Assembly: GCA_047971485.1 (NCBI GenBank)
Contig: JBKDZR010000066.1
Location: forward strand, 1-40,386
Direction of reading: 5' to 3'
From: JBKDZR01 sp047971485
GTDB lineage: Bacteria; Pseudomonadota; Alphaproteobacteria; Rhodobacterales; Rhodobacteraceae
Length of the DNA stretch: 40,386 nt
Shown: one piece after another, positions 31,457-39,175 of the stretch
How the letters are laid out: every line of letters begins with the position of its first letter
Position numbering within the stretch: position 1 is the first letter of the stretch
Translations under genes and position numbers: made by a program
The notes under the pieces: model-generated
Told to the model about the DNA's origin: nothing
Database searches by the model: none
The model's input: only the letters and a program-made list of their open reading frames with translations

Positions 31457-32644
31457 ATGATCCCCTCTGTTCTGCCGACTTACGCGCGCGCCCCCCTGAC
31501 TTTCGTCCGGGGCGAAGGCATCTGGCTGGAGGAGGCGGATGGCCGACGCTTTCTGGACATGGGCGCCGGGATTGGGGTGAATGCCCTGGGCCATGCCCAT
31601 CCGGCGCTGGTGGCGGCGCTGACCGAACAGGCAGGCAAGCTGTGGCATGTATCGAACCTTTATCAGATTGCCGAACAGCAGGCCTTGGCCGATGCGCTGG
31701 TTGATCAGACCTTTGCCGATACCGTGTTCTTCACCAATTCCGGCACCGAAAGCTGTGAACTGGCCGTCAAGATGGCCCGGAAATACTGGTATGCGGCGGG
31801 CCGGCCCGAGCGCACCGGCATCCTGACCTTCGAGGGATCCTTCCATGGCCGCTCGGCCGCCGGGATCGCGGCGGCGGGATCGGCCAAGATGGTCGAAGGT
31901 TTTGCGCCGCTTCTGCCCGGTTTCACCCACCTGCCTTGGAATGATGCCCAGGCGCTGGAGGCCGCGATCGCCGCGCCCGATATCGGTGCCGTTCTGGTGG
32001 AACCGATCCAGGGTGAAGGCGGTATCCGCCCGATGTCCGACAGTGCCTTGCAGGCCCTGCGCGCGTTGTGCGATGCCCATGATGTGCTGCTGATCCTTGA
32101 TGAGGTGCAGTGTGGGATGGGCCGGACAGGGCGCCTGTTCGCCCATGAATGGGCCGGGATCACACCGGATATCATGATGGTTGCCAAGGGCATCGGCGGA
32201 GGCTTTCCCCTTGGCGCGGTGCTGGCCACGGAAAAAGCCGCAGCGGGGATGACGGCGGGCAGCCATGGATCCACCTATGGCGGCAACCCGCTGGGCTGTG
32301 CCGTGGGGCTGGCGGTGATGCGTCATGTTGCCGACCCCGCCTTCTTGGCCGAGGTCTCACGCAAGGCGGGCCTGCTGCGCCAGAAGCTGGAGGGACTGGT
32401 CGCCGAACACCCGGATGTCTTCACCGGCGTGCGGGGCAGTGGGCTGATGCTGGGGCTCATGTGCAAGGCGCCAGTTGGGGATGTGGTGCAGGCCGGCTAT
32501 GCCGAGGATTTGTTGATCGTGCCGGCCGCTGACAATGTGGTCCGTCTGTTGCCGCCCCTGACCATCAGCGATGATGACATTGCCGAGGCTACCCTGCGGC
32601 TGTCCCGTGCTGCATGCCGGATCAAGGCCCCCACCACCCCCTGA
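31457..32644 (+). CDS. argD: Acetylornithine/succinyldiaminopimelate aminotransferase
   Basis: PLP-dependent transamination of N-acetylglutamate semialdehyde to N-acetylornithine in arginine synthesis. The protein has 395 residues. The family blocks are YLEADGRRFLDMGAGIGVNALGH-like sequence near the start (residues 24-45), FFTNSGTESCELAVKMARKY, FEGSFHGRSAAGIAAAGS, VLVEPIQGEGG, LILDEVQCGMGRTGRLFAHE and the PLP-lysine block IMMVAKGIGGGFPLGA. I prefer the ATG at 31457, about nine bases after AGGGA; an in-frame ATG at 31448 is too close to that site. It is followed by argF after 73 bases, so an argDF operon is likely. Confidence 0.95.
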   Translation: MIPSVLPTYARAPLTFVRGEGIWLEEADGRRFLDMGAGIGVNALGHAHPALVAALTEQAGKLWHVSNLYQIAEQQALADALVDQTFADTVFFTNSGTESCELAVKMARKYWYAAGRPERTGILTFEGSFHGRSAAGIAAAGSAKMVEGFAPLLPGFTHLPWNDAQALEAAIAAPDIGAVLVEPIQGEGGIRPMSDSALQALRALCDAHDVLLILDEVQCGMGRTGRLFAHEWAGITPDIMMVAKGIGGGFPLGAVLATEKAAAGMTAGSHGSTYGGNPLGCAVGLAVMRHVADPAFLAEVSRKAGLLRQKLEGLVAEHPDVFTGVRGSGLMLGLMCKAPVGDVVQAGYAEDLLIVPAADNVVRLLPPLTISDDDIAEATLRLSRAACRIKAPTTP

Positions 32645-32717
32645 GATTGCCGCGCCCCTGACCCCGCGCCCGGAAGCCGGGTGATGGGGCATTGGCCCCC
32701 GGAAAAGGATAAAAACC

Positions 32718-33644
32718 ATGCCGGATTTTCTGGATATCAACAAGATCGACGCCCCCGAATTGCGCGCCATGCTGGATCAGGCGCGGACGATGAAACAGGC
32801 TCGCGCCGATTATCCCAAGGGGATGCGCGATGCCGAGGCCGCATTGGACGGGCGGATCGTGGCGCTGATCTTCGAGAAGCCTTCAACCCGCACACGCGTC
32901 AGCTTTGACGTGGGCGTGCGGCAGATGGGCGGCCAGACGCTGGTGCTGTCCGGGGCCGAGACGCAGTTGGGCCATGGCGAAAGCATTGCCGATACCGCCC
33001 GGGTGCTGTCGCGCTTTGTCGATCTGATCATGATCCGCACCTTTGAGGAATCGGCCCTGCTGGAATTGGCCGAGTTCGCGACAGTGCCGGTGATCAACGG
33101 GCTGACCAACCGCAGCCACCCTTGCCAGATCATGGCAGATATCCTGACCTATGAGGAACACCGCGGTCCTATTGCCGGGAAAAAGGTGGTCTGGGCCGGG
33201 GATGGCAACAATGTCTGCGCCTCGTTCCTGCATGCGGCGGGCAAGCTGGGCTTTGATTTTACTTTTACCGGCCCGGAGACACTGGACCCCGAGGCGGGGT
33301 TCGTCGCCGATGCCCGTGCTGCCGGTTGCCGGATCGAGATCGAGCGCGATCCCCGGCGGGCTGTCGAAGAGGCCGATCTGGTGGTCACCGATACCTGGGT
33401 GTCGATGCATGATTCGCCCTCGACCAAGGAACAGCGCTATACCCAGCTACGCCCTTACCGGGTAGATGAGGCGCTGATGGCGCTGGCCAAGCCCGATGCG
33501 CTGTTCATGCATTGCCTGCCGGCCCATCGCGAGGACGAGGTGACCAACGCGGTCATGGATGGGCCGCAATCTGTGATCTTCGATGAGGCTGAAAACCGCC
33601 TGCATGCCCAAAAGGCGATCCTGCGCTGGTGTCTGGGGGTCTGA
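32718..33644 (+). CDS. argF: Ornithine carbamoyltransferase
   Basis: Transfers carbamoyl from carbamoyl phosphate to ornithine to give citrulline. The 308 residues equal the usual size. Carbamoyl-phosphate binding residues lie in EKPSTRTRVSFDVG and HPCQIMADILTYEEH; ornithine-binding and catalytic blocks are GDGNNVCASFLHAAGKLG, VTDTWVSMH and MHCLPAHREDEVTNAVMDG. The ATG at 32718 follows GGAAAAGGA. It ends at 33644, next to repeat copy C and convergent with rnhA. Confidence 0.98.
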   Translation: MPDFLDINKIDAPELRAMLDQARTMKQARADYPKGMRDAEAALDGRIVALIFEKPSTRTRVSFDVGVRQMGGQTLVLSGAETQLGHGESIADTARVLSRFVDLIMIRTFEESALLELAEFATVPVINGLTNRSHPCQIMADILTYEEHRGPIAGKKVVWAGDGNNVCASFLHAAGKLGFDFTFTGPETLDPEAGFVADARAAGCRIEIERDPRRAVEEADLVVTDTWVSMHDSPSTKEQRYTQLRPYRVDEALMALAKPDALFMHCLPAHREDEVTNAVMDGPQSVIFDEAENRLHAQKAILRWCLGV

Positions 33645-33686
33645 TCCCAAGGGGCTTGGGGATTGAGCGGGTCTTGTTTCACGAAG

Positions 33687-33931
33687 GGCTGGTTTGAGGC
33701 CTTGTTAACGCCGCCCCCTCACGGCGCGGAACAAGCCCGAAGGGCGCCGCGCCAGCGCCGGACCGGCCCACCGGTCTGGCGCTCGGCCACCGTTAGCGCA
33801 ATGCTCTGGGATTCCGCTACCACGGCAGCCATAAATCGCGCTGATCACAGGGTGGGTGCGCCAGCCCCCGGTCCGGCGCTGGCGCGGCTTGCACGCTGGT
33901 GGTAACGCCCGCTCTGTCCCGCAAAGCCGAC
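33687..33931 (-). repeat. Dispersed intergenic repeat, copy C (full length, inverted)
   Basis: The reverse complement aligns along its whole length with copy A (10402-10645). It holds a perfect 21-base inverted repeat, 33746-33766 against 33868-33888, enclosing about 100 bases, plus the third inner arm (ACCGGTCTGGCGCT, from 33770). It occupies most of the 340-base gap between the convergent genes argF and rnhA. A short open frame through it shares a reading frame with copy A for about 30 codons and then shifts frame, which argues against a conserved protein. Confidence 0.85.
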
Positions 33932-33984
33932 CGTGAGAAACAGTCAGCCCTTTTGGCCACTCGTCCGAGAAATGTACCGCCGGA

Positions 33985-34458
33985 TCAGCCGGCGGTCTTG
34001 TTGCGCGGGGGCTTGAACGGCGCCATCCCGGCCCGGGCCAGGGCATCGGCGCGTTCGTTTTCCGGATGGCCGGCATGGCCCTTGACCCAACGCCACTCCA
34101 CCTGATGACGGGCCTGCGCCGTATCCAGGCGGCGCCACAGGTCCTCGTTCTTCACCGGCTTTTTGGTTGAGGTTTTCCAGCCGTTGCGTTTCCAGCCATG
34201 CAGCCACTGGGTGATGCCGCCCTTCACATAGGCGCTGTCGGTGACCACGATCACCTGTGACGGGCGGGTCAGGGCCTCCAGCGCGCTGATCGCGGCGATC
34301 AGTTCCATGCGGTTGTTGGTGGTGTCGGCCTCGCCGCCCTGAAGTTCGCGTTCGCGCAGGACCTGATCGCCATCGCGTGCGATCAGCAGCGCACCCCAGC
34401 CGCCGGGGCCGGGATTGCCACTGCAGGCGCCGTCCGTATAGGCGAAGATCTGGGTCAT
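33985..34458 (-). CDS. rnhA: Ribonuclease HI
   Basis: Cleaves the RNA strand of RNA-DNA hybrids. The 157-residue protein carries all four acidic active-site residues in family context: the Asp in AYTDGACSGNPGPGGW, the Glu in NNRMELIAAI, the Asp in VVTDSAYVKGGITQWLHGWK and the Asp in NERADALARAGM. The ATG at 34458 overlaps the ispH stop (ATGA), so ispH and rnhA are translationally coupled, an arrangement common in Rhodobacterales as far as I recall. The C-terminus (KPPRNKTAG) is short and basic. Confidence 0.97.
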   Translation of the reverse strand: MTQIFAYTDGACSGNPGPGGWGALLIARDGDQVLRERELQGGEADTTNNRMELIAAISALEALTRPSQVIVVTDSAYVKGGITQWLHGWKRNGWKTSTKKPVKNEDLWRRLDTAQARHQVEWRWVKGHAGHPENERADALARAGMAPFKPPRNKTAG

Positions 34459-35402
34459 GCCGGCTGCCTCAGAATGCGCGGGACCTTGAATTCCACCGCT
34501 TCACGGGCCGTTTCCACCGTCTCGACGGTCACGGCATAGCGGGCGCGGAAGGCGTCGATCACTTCGTTTACCAAGGTCTCTGGGGCCGAGGCCCCGGCGG
34601 TTACCGTGACACTGCGGATGCCCTCCAGCGCCCGCCAGTCGATCTCGGCGGCACGCTGGACCAGCTGGGCATAGGGGCAGCCGGCCTTGCGCGCCACATC
34701 CACCAATCGCCGCGAGTTGGACGAATTGGGCGCCCCCACCACCAACAGCGCATCCGATTTCGGGGCCGCTGCCTTGACCGCCGCCTGACGGTTGGTGGTG
34801 GCGTAACAGATATCTTCCTTGTGTGGCCCGACAATGGCCGGAAAGCGGGCCTGTAAGGCGGCCACGATATCGGCGGTGTCATCCACAGACAGGGTGGTCT
34901 GGGTGACAAAGGCCAGCCGGTTTGGGGCGCGCGGGGTGACGCGGGCGACATCTGCCACCGATTCAACCAGCAAAACCTCGCCCTCGGGCAGTTGACCCAT
35001 GGTGCCGATGGTCTCGGGATGGCCGGCATGGCCGATCATGATGATCTGCAGGCCGTTTTCATGGTGCCGTGCGGCCTCGATATGAACCTTGGACACCAGC
35101 GGGCAGGTGGCATCGACATAGATCATTTCGCGGCGCGCGGCCTCGGCTGGAACCGTCCGCGGAACGCCATGGGCCGAGAAGATCACCGGTCGGTCGCTGG
35201 GGCAGTCCTCGAGATCCTCGACGAACACGGCGCCCCGCGCCCGAAGGCCGTCGACGACATAGCGATTGTGAACAATTTCATGGCGGACATAGACCGGCGC
35301 GCCCCATTTCTCCAGTGCCATCTCGACGATCTTGATGGCCCGGTCGACACCGGCGCAAAATCCCCTTGGGGCCGCAAGATAAAGGGTCAGGGGGTGGGGC
35401 AT
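34455..35402 (-). CDS. ispH: 4-hydroxy-3-methylbut-2-enyl diphosphate reductase
   Basis: Last step of the MEP isoprenoid pathway, making IPP and DMAPP at a [4Fe-4S] centre. The 316-residue protein shows the three cluster cysteines: Cys16 in APRGFCAGVDRAI, one in VDATCPLVSKVH and one in EDICYATTNRQAAV. HGVPR, EIVHNRYVVDGL and NSSNSRRLVDVA are further family motifs. I chose the ATG at 35402, where similarity starts; the longer frame upstream is unconserved. First gene of an ispH-rnhA pair. Confidence 0.97.
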   Translation of the reverse strand: MPHPLTLYLAAPRGFCAGVDRAIKIVEMALEKWGAPVYVRHEIVHNRYVVDGLRARGAVFVEDLEDCPSDRPVIFSAHGVPRTVPAEAARREMIYVDATCPLVSKVHIEAARHHENGLQIIMIGHAGHPETIGTMGQLPEGEVLLVESVADVARVTPRAPNRLAFVTQTTLSVDDTADIVAALQARFPAIVGPHKEDICYATTNRQAAVKAAAPKSDALLVVGAPNSSNSRRLVDVARKAGCPYAQLVQRAAEIDWRALEGIRSVTVTAGASAPETLVNEVIDAFRARYAVTVETVETAREAVEFKVPRILRQPA

Positions 35403-35548
35403 GGGGCGGTCTCCGTCGCGTTGTCCCCCTCTAGCGCGATCTGGCGGCAAAGGTCCATCCGTGACGGTGGCCGAGGTGCCGGCCCGGCGTCCCTACCTGT
35501 CCCCCGATCTCTGGGCGACGGCACGGACAGCCGGGCCGGGGCCGGGGC

Positions 35549-36127
35549 CTAGCGGCTATCGGCGGTGGCGTGATGGCCGGCGTCTTCGTCACGCGGCTCG
35601 CGCGGGGGACGGCCGATCACTTCTTTCAGCTCGTCCAGCTCAATGAAATTGTCGGCTTGCCGACGCAATTCATCCGAGATCATCGGTGGCTGGCTGCGGA
35701 TGGTTGAGACAACAGACACCCGTACACCCTTGCGTTGCAGGCTTTCGATCAGCGGACGGAAATCGCCGTCACCGGAGAACAACACGATGTGATCGACATG
35801 GGGGGCCAGATCCAGGGCATCGACGGTCAGTTCAATGTCCATGTTGCCCTTGACTTTGCGGCGTCCCTGACTGTCGATGTATTCCTTGGCTGGTTTGGTC
35901 ACCATGGTGAAACCGTTATAATTCAACCAGTCCACCAGGGGGCGGATGGGTGAATAGTCGTCGTTCTCAAGAAGTGCGGTATAATAAAACGCCCGCAGCA
36001 GCTTGCCCCGCCGCATGAATTCATGGCGCAGCAATTTATAGTCAATGTCGAAGCCAAGCGCTTTCGCGGCGGCATAAAGATTTGATCCGTCAATAAATAA
36101 TGCAAGACGTTCATCTCTGTAGAACAT
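35549..36127 (-). CDS. NYN-domain (LabA/DUF88) putative ribonuclease
   Basis: A 192-residue soluble protein of the PIN-like NYN family, whose members are usually RNA-cleaving enzymes. The conserved acidic positions are visible in LFIDGSNLYAAAKAL (N-terminal Asp), GNMDIELTVDALDLA and LFSGDGDFRPLIESLQRKG, the last being the hallmark SGDGDF motif. The C-terminal tail (PPREPRDEDAGHHATADSR) is charged and probably disordered. The ATG at 36127 has AAGGGGAAG upstream. It is divergent from rpoZ. The target RNA is unknown. Confidence 0.92.
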   Translation of the reverse strand: MFYRDERLALFIDGSNLYAAAKALGFDIDYKLLRHEFMRRGKLLRAFYYTALLENDDYSPIRPLVDWLNYNGFTMVTKPAKEYIDSQGRRKVKGNMDIELTVDALDLAPHVDHIVLFSGDGDFRPLIESLQRKGVRVSVVSTIRSQPPMISDELRRQADNFIELDELKEVIGRPPREPRDEDAGHHATADSR

Positions 36128-36505
36128 CTGTCTTCCCCTTCTGTGTGGGTTGTGGCTCGGATGCAACTGTTGGCATGTTGGCGCCACTTATCTGAATGCG
36201 TCACGCTGCAACAGTGCTTTCCTCTGGATTCATGACTAGGATGCCATCTGGTGAGCGGCCCGAAGCGTGTCAATGAAATCACGACACGGAAACGGTTTTG
36301 TGTCTCCCCGTGTGATGTTACACATATCTGGATAATCCTGTACACAGTTAACCTTGGGTCGGCAAAAAAAATGCACCGGGGGAAAGGGGTTGGGCGGTGT
36401 TGCGGCCTCTGTCGAACGGGACATCACTTCAGGGCAGGTGGTCTTGCCAAGATCCCCGTTCTCCTCTACGTAAGGGCTTTCTGCGCAGATCCCGAAGGGA
36501 ATCCC
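36128..36505. promoter_or_regulatory. Divergent promoter region between the NYN gene and rpoZ
   Basis: 378 bases without a gene. The stretch around 36290-36370 is notably AT-richer than the rest and includes GTGTGATGTTACACATATC, a GATAAT that could be a -10 hexamer (36331-36336), and a run of eight A. A GATTC (GANTC) occurs at 36227-36231. It should contain the promoters of rpoZ-rsh and of the NYN gene, but I cannot place them with confidence. Confidence 0.45.
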
Positions 36506-36859
36506 ATGGCCCGCGTTACAGTTGAAGATTGCGTCGACAAGGTTCCGAACCGGTTCGAACTGGTGATGCTTGCCGCGCATCGCGCCCGCGAAATCGCGTC
36601 CGGTGCGCCGCTGACCATTGATCGCGACAACGACAAGAACCCCGTTGTCAGCCTCCGCGAGATTGCCGAGGAAACTCAGTCTGCCGACGACCTGCGGGAA
36701 CGTCTGATCGAAAGCCATCAGACCCAGATCGAGGTCGATGAACCCGAGGACGACCAGATGTCGCTGCTGATGGGGGTCGAAGCCGACCGCCCGGCGGAAA
36801 ACGACATGTCCGAGGAAAACCTGCTGCGCGCCCTGATGCAAGCGCAGGAGGCCGGCTGA
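36506..36859 (+). CDS. rpoZ: RNA polymerase omega subunit
   Basis: Small subunit that helps assemble the beta-prime subunit and contributes to ppGpp binding in many proteobacteria. The 117-residue protein begins MARVTVEDCVDKVPNRFELVMLAAHRAREIASG, the canonical omega N-terminus, with the NPVVSLREIAE block after it. The acidic C-terminal tail (VDEPEDDQMSLLMG onwards) is longer than in E. coli and typical of alphaproteobacteria. The ATG at 36506 follows CGAAGGGAA. It lies 30 bases upstream of rsh, so the two form an operon as in many proteobacteria. Confidence 0.97.
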   Translation: MARVTVEDCVDKVPNRFELVMLAAHRAREIASGAPLTIDRDNDKNPVVSLREIAEETQSADDLRERLIESHQTQIEVDEPEDDQMSLLMGVEADRPAENDMSEENLLRALMQAQEAG

Positions 36860-36889
36860 CGCGGCAGGATCCGCGCCAGCCATCGGGCG

Positions 36890-39025
36890 ATGGAACAGCT
36901 TATCCCGATTAACGAGCTTGTCGCCCGGGTCAAAGCCTATAATCCCCATTCTGACGAGGCGCTTCTCCGTCAGGCCTATGACTATGCCAAGACGGTCCAT
37001 GCCGGCCAGAAACGCCGCTCGGGCGAGGCCTATTTTACCCACCCTGTTGCCGTGGCCGCGCTGCTGGCTGAGCAAAGGCTGGATGACGCGACCCTGATCA
37101 CCGCCATTCTCCATGACACGGTCGAGGATACCGAGGCGACGACCGATGATATCGCCGCCATGTTCGGCACCGAGATCGCGGAACTGGTCGATGGTGTCAC
37201 CAAGCTGACCAACCTGCCGCTGAATTCTTCCGAAGGGGGGCAGGCCGAGAACTTTCGCAAGCTGTTCATGGCCATGTCCAAGGATCTGCGGGTGATCCTG
37301 GTCAAGCTGTTCGACCGGCTGCACAACATGCGCACGATCAAGTCGCTGCGCCATGAGAAACAGGTTCGCAAATCCCGCGAGACGATGGATGTCTATGCCC
37401 CATTGGCCGGGCGCATGGGCATGCAATGGATGCGCGACGAACTGGAGGACCTGGCCTTTCAGGTGCTCAATCCCGATGGCCGGGTCTCGATCATGCGCCG
37501 CTTTGTCAAGCTGCAGGGCGAAACGGGTAATGTTATCGGGCAGATCAAGGATGATATCGAGACGCTGCTTGCCGCCGAGGGGATTGCCGCGCAGGTCGTG
37601 GGCCGGGCCAAGAAACCCTATTCCATCTGGCGCAAGATGGAACAGAAGGAAATCGGCTTTTCCCGCCTGTCGGATATCTACGGGTTTCGTGTGATCACAA
37701 GCTCGACCATGGATTGCTATCGGGCGCTGGGGGTGATCCATCAACGCTGGCGCGCGGTGCCGACCCGGTTCAAGGATTATATCAGCCAGCCCAAGCAGAA
37801 CGGCTATCGCAGCCTGCACACCGCTGTTCTGGGCCGGGATGGCAAACGGGTCGAGGTTCAGATCCGCACCCAGGAAATGCATGAGGTGGCCGAGGCCGGG
37901 GTGGCGGCGCATTGGTCCTACAAGGATGGCGAGCGCGCCGAAAACCCCTTTGCTGTCGATCCGGCCGAATGGATCGCGGGGCTGGCCGAGCATTTCGAGG
38001 CATCGTCCGATGACGATGAATTCTTCGAGGCGGTCAAGCTGGAAATGTATGCCGACAAGGTGTTCTGCTTTACCCCCAAGGGCGATGTGGTGAAACTGCC
38101 TCGGGGCGCGACGCCGCTGGATTTTGCCTATGCGATCCATACCCGGATCGGTGATGCCTGTGTCGGGGCCAAGATCGATGGCCAGCGGGTGCCGCTGTGG
38201 ACACAGGTACGCAATGGCCAGTCGGTCGAGATCATCACCGCAGAAGGCCAAAGTCCGCAGGCCACGTGGATTGACATTGCCATGACCGGCAAAGCGAAAT
38301 CGGCGATCCGGCGCAGTCTGCGTGCGGAAAGCCGGTCACGCTTCATCAAGCTGGGGCGCGAATTGGCCCGGGTTGCCTTTGATCACATCGGTCGTCAGGC
38401 GACCAACAAGGCCTTGGCGACGGCGGCCAAGCAGCTGGGCCTGCGTGGCGATGCCGAGGAACTGCTGTCGCGTCTGGGCTCGGGGGAGTTGCCGGCGCGC
38501 AAGGTGGTCGATACGCTCTATCCCGAATTGGCCAAGCGCCGTGGCGAAGAGATCGAGGCCAAGCGCGCTGTTCTGGGGCTTGAGGCGGATCAGCACTGGG
38601 AGCGGGGCAATTGCTGCCAACCGGTGCCAGGCGAGCGCATCGTCGGGATCACCACCCCGGGCAAGGGGGTTGTCGTCCATGCCATCGATTGTCCTCGCCT
38701 TGCGGCCTTTGAAGATCAAATGGAACGCTGGATCGACCTGCACTGGCATCCGGGAACCCATTCGCCCGTGCATACGGTGACCTATGAGTTGACGATCAGC
38801 AACGATGCCGGGGTTCTGGGCCGTATTTGCAGCCTGATTGGCGAGCAGCAGGCGAATATCTCGGATCTTGTGTTTCTGGACCGCAAGCCGGACTATTATC
38901 GTATTCTGGTCTCGGTCGATCTGCGTGATGCGGAACATCTGCACCGGATCGAAACGGTGCTGGAGGCGGAAAACAACGTGGCCGCAGTCCATCGTCATCG
39001 GGCCGGCACTGCGCGGCGGGCCTGA
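36890..39025 (+). CDS. rsh: Bifunctional (p)ppGpp synthetase/hydrolase (Rsh)
   Basis: Makes and degrades the stringent-response alarmone. The 711-residue protein has the HD hydrolase domain with His51 (AYFTHPVAVA) and HDTVEDTEA (His75-Asp76, Glu79-Asp80). The synthetase domain follows, with SDIYGFRVI and the RFKDYI motif; an RXKD motif here is the mark of bifunctional enzymes, whereas EXDD marks synthetase-only RelA. YRSLHTAV, VQIRTQEMH and the TGS domain (VFCFTPKGDVVKLPRGATPLDFAYAIHT) come next, and a C-terminal ACT domain (VTYELTISNDAGVLGRICSLI) ends the protein. The start at 36890 matches the family. The hydrolase residues look intact, so both activities are expected. Confidence 0.96.
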   Translation: MEQLIPINELVARVKAYNPHSDEALLRQAYDYAKTVHAGQKRRSGEAYFTHPVAVAALLAEQRLDDATLITAILHDTVEDTEATTDDIAAMFGTEIAELVDGVTKLTNLPLNSSEGGQAENFRKLFMAMSKDLRVILVKLFDRLHNMRTIKSLRHEKQVRKSRETMDVYAPLAGRMGMQWMRDELEDLAFQVLNPDGRVSIMRRFVKLQGETGNVIGQIKDDIETLLAAEGIAAQVVGRAKKPYSIWRKMEQKEIGFSRLSDIYGFRVITSSTMDCYRALGVIHQRWRAVPTRFKDYISQPKQNGYRSLHTAVLGRDGKRVEVQIRTQEMHEVAEAGVAAHWSYKDGERAENPFAVDPAEWIAGLAEHFEASSDDDEFFEAVKLEMYADKVFCFTPKGDVVKLPRGATPLDFAYAIHTRIGDACVGAKIDGQRVPLWTQVRNGQSVEIITAEGQSPQATWIDIAMTGKAKSAIRRSLRAESRSRFIKLGRELARVAFDHIGRQATNKALATAAKQLGLRGDAEELLSRLGSGELPARKVVDTLYPELAKRRGEEIEAKRAVLGLEADQHWERGNCCQPVPGERIVGITTPGKGVVVHAIDCPRLAAFEDQMERWIDLHWHPGTHSPVHTVTYELTISNDAGVLGRICSLIGEQQANISDLVFLDRKPDYYRILVSVDLRDAEHLHRIETVLEAENNVAAVHRHRAGTARRA

Positions 39026-39112
39026 TCTATCCACCCCATCCCTGGACTGAACCGATCCCCCTGCTTTGGGGGCAGGGCACCTGTGCCGCTTGTCATGGGG
39101 GGCGAGGGCATG

Positions 39113-39145
39113 AAAAAGGGGGCCGTGGCCCCCTGTGCTTTTTGC
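39113..39145. terminator. Bidirectional terminator between rsh and nqrF
   Basis: GGGGGCC (39118-39124), GT, GGCCCCC (39127-39133). AAAAA (39113-39117) lies on the left and CTTTTTG on the right, after a four-base spacer. Read toward nqrF's end on the minus strand, the stem is followed directly by TTTTT, a good intrinsic terminator. In the plus direction the T-run is four bases further away. It ends both convergent transcripts. Confidence 0.8.
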
Positions 39146-39175
39146 TGAATGCTTTGGATCGGTTTTGACGGTATG

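Noticed and set aside
36236..38251. Long open frame (671 codons) on the minus strand
   Set aside because: Opposite rpoZ and rsh, both firmly identified. No motifs and no ribosome-binding site.
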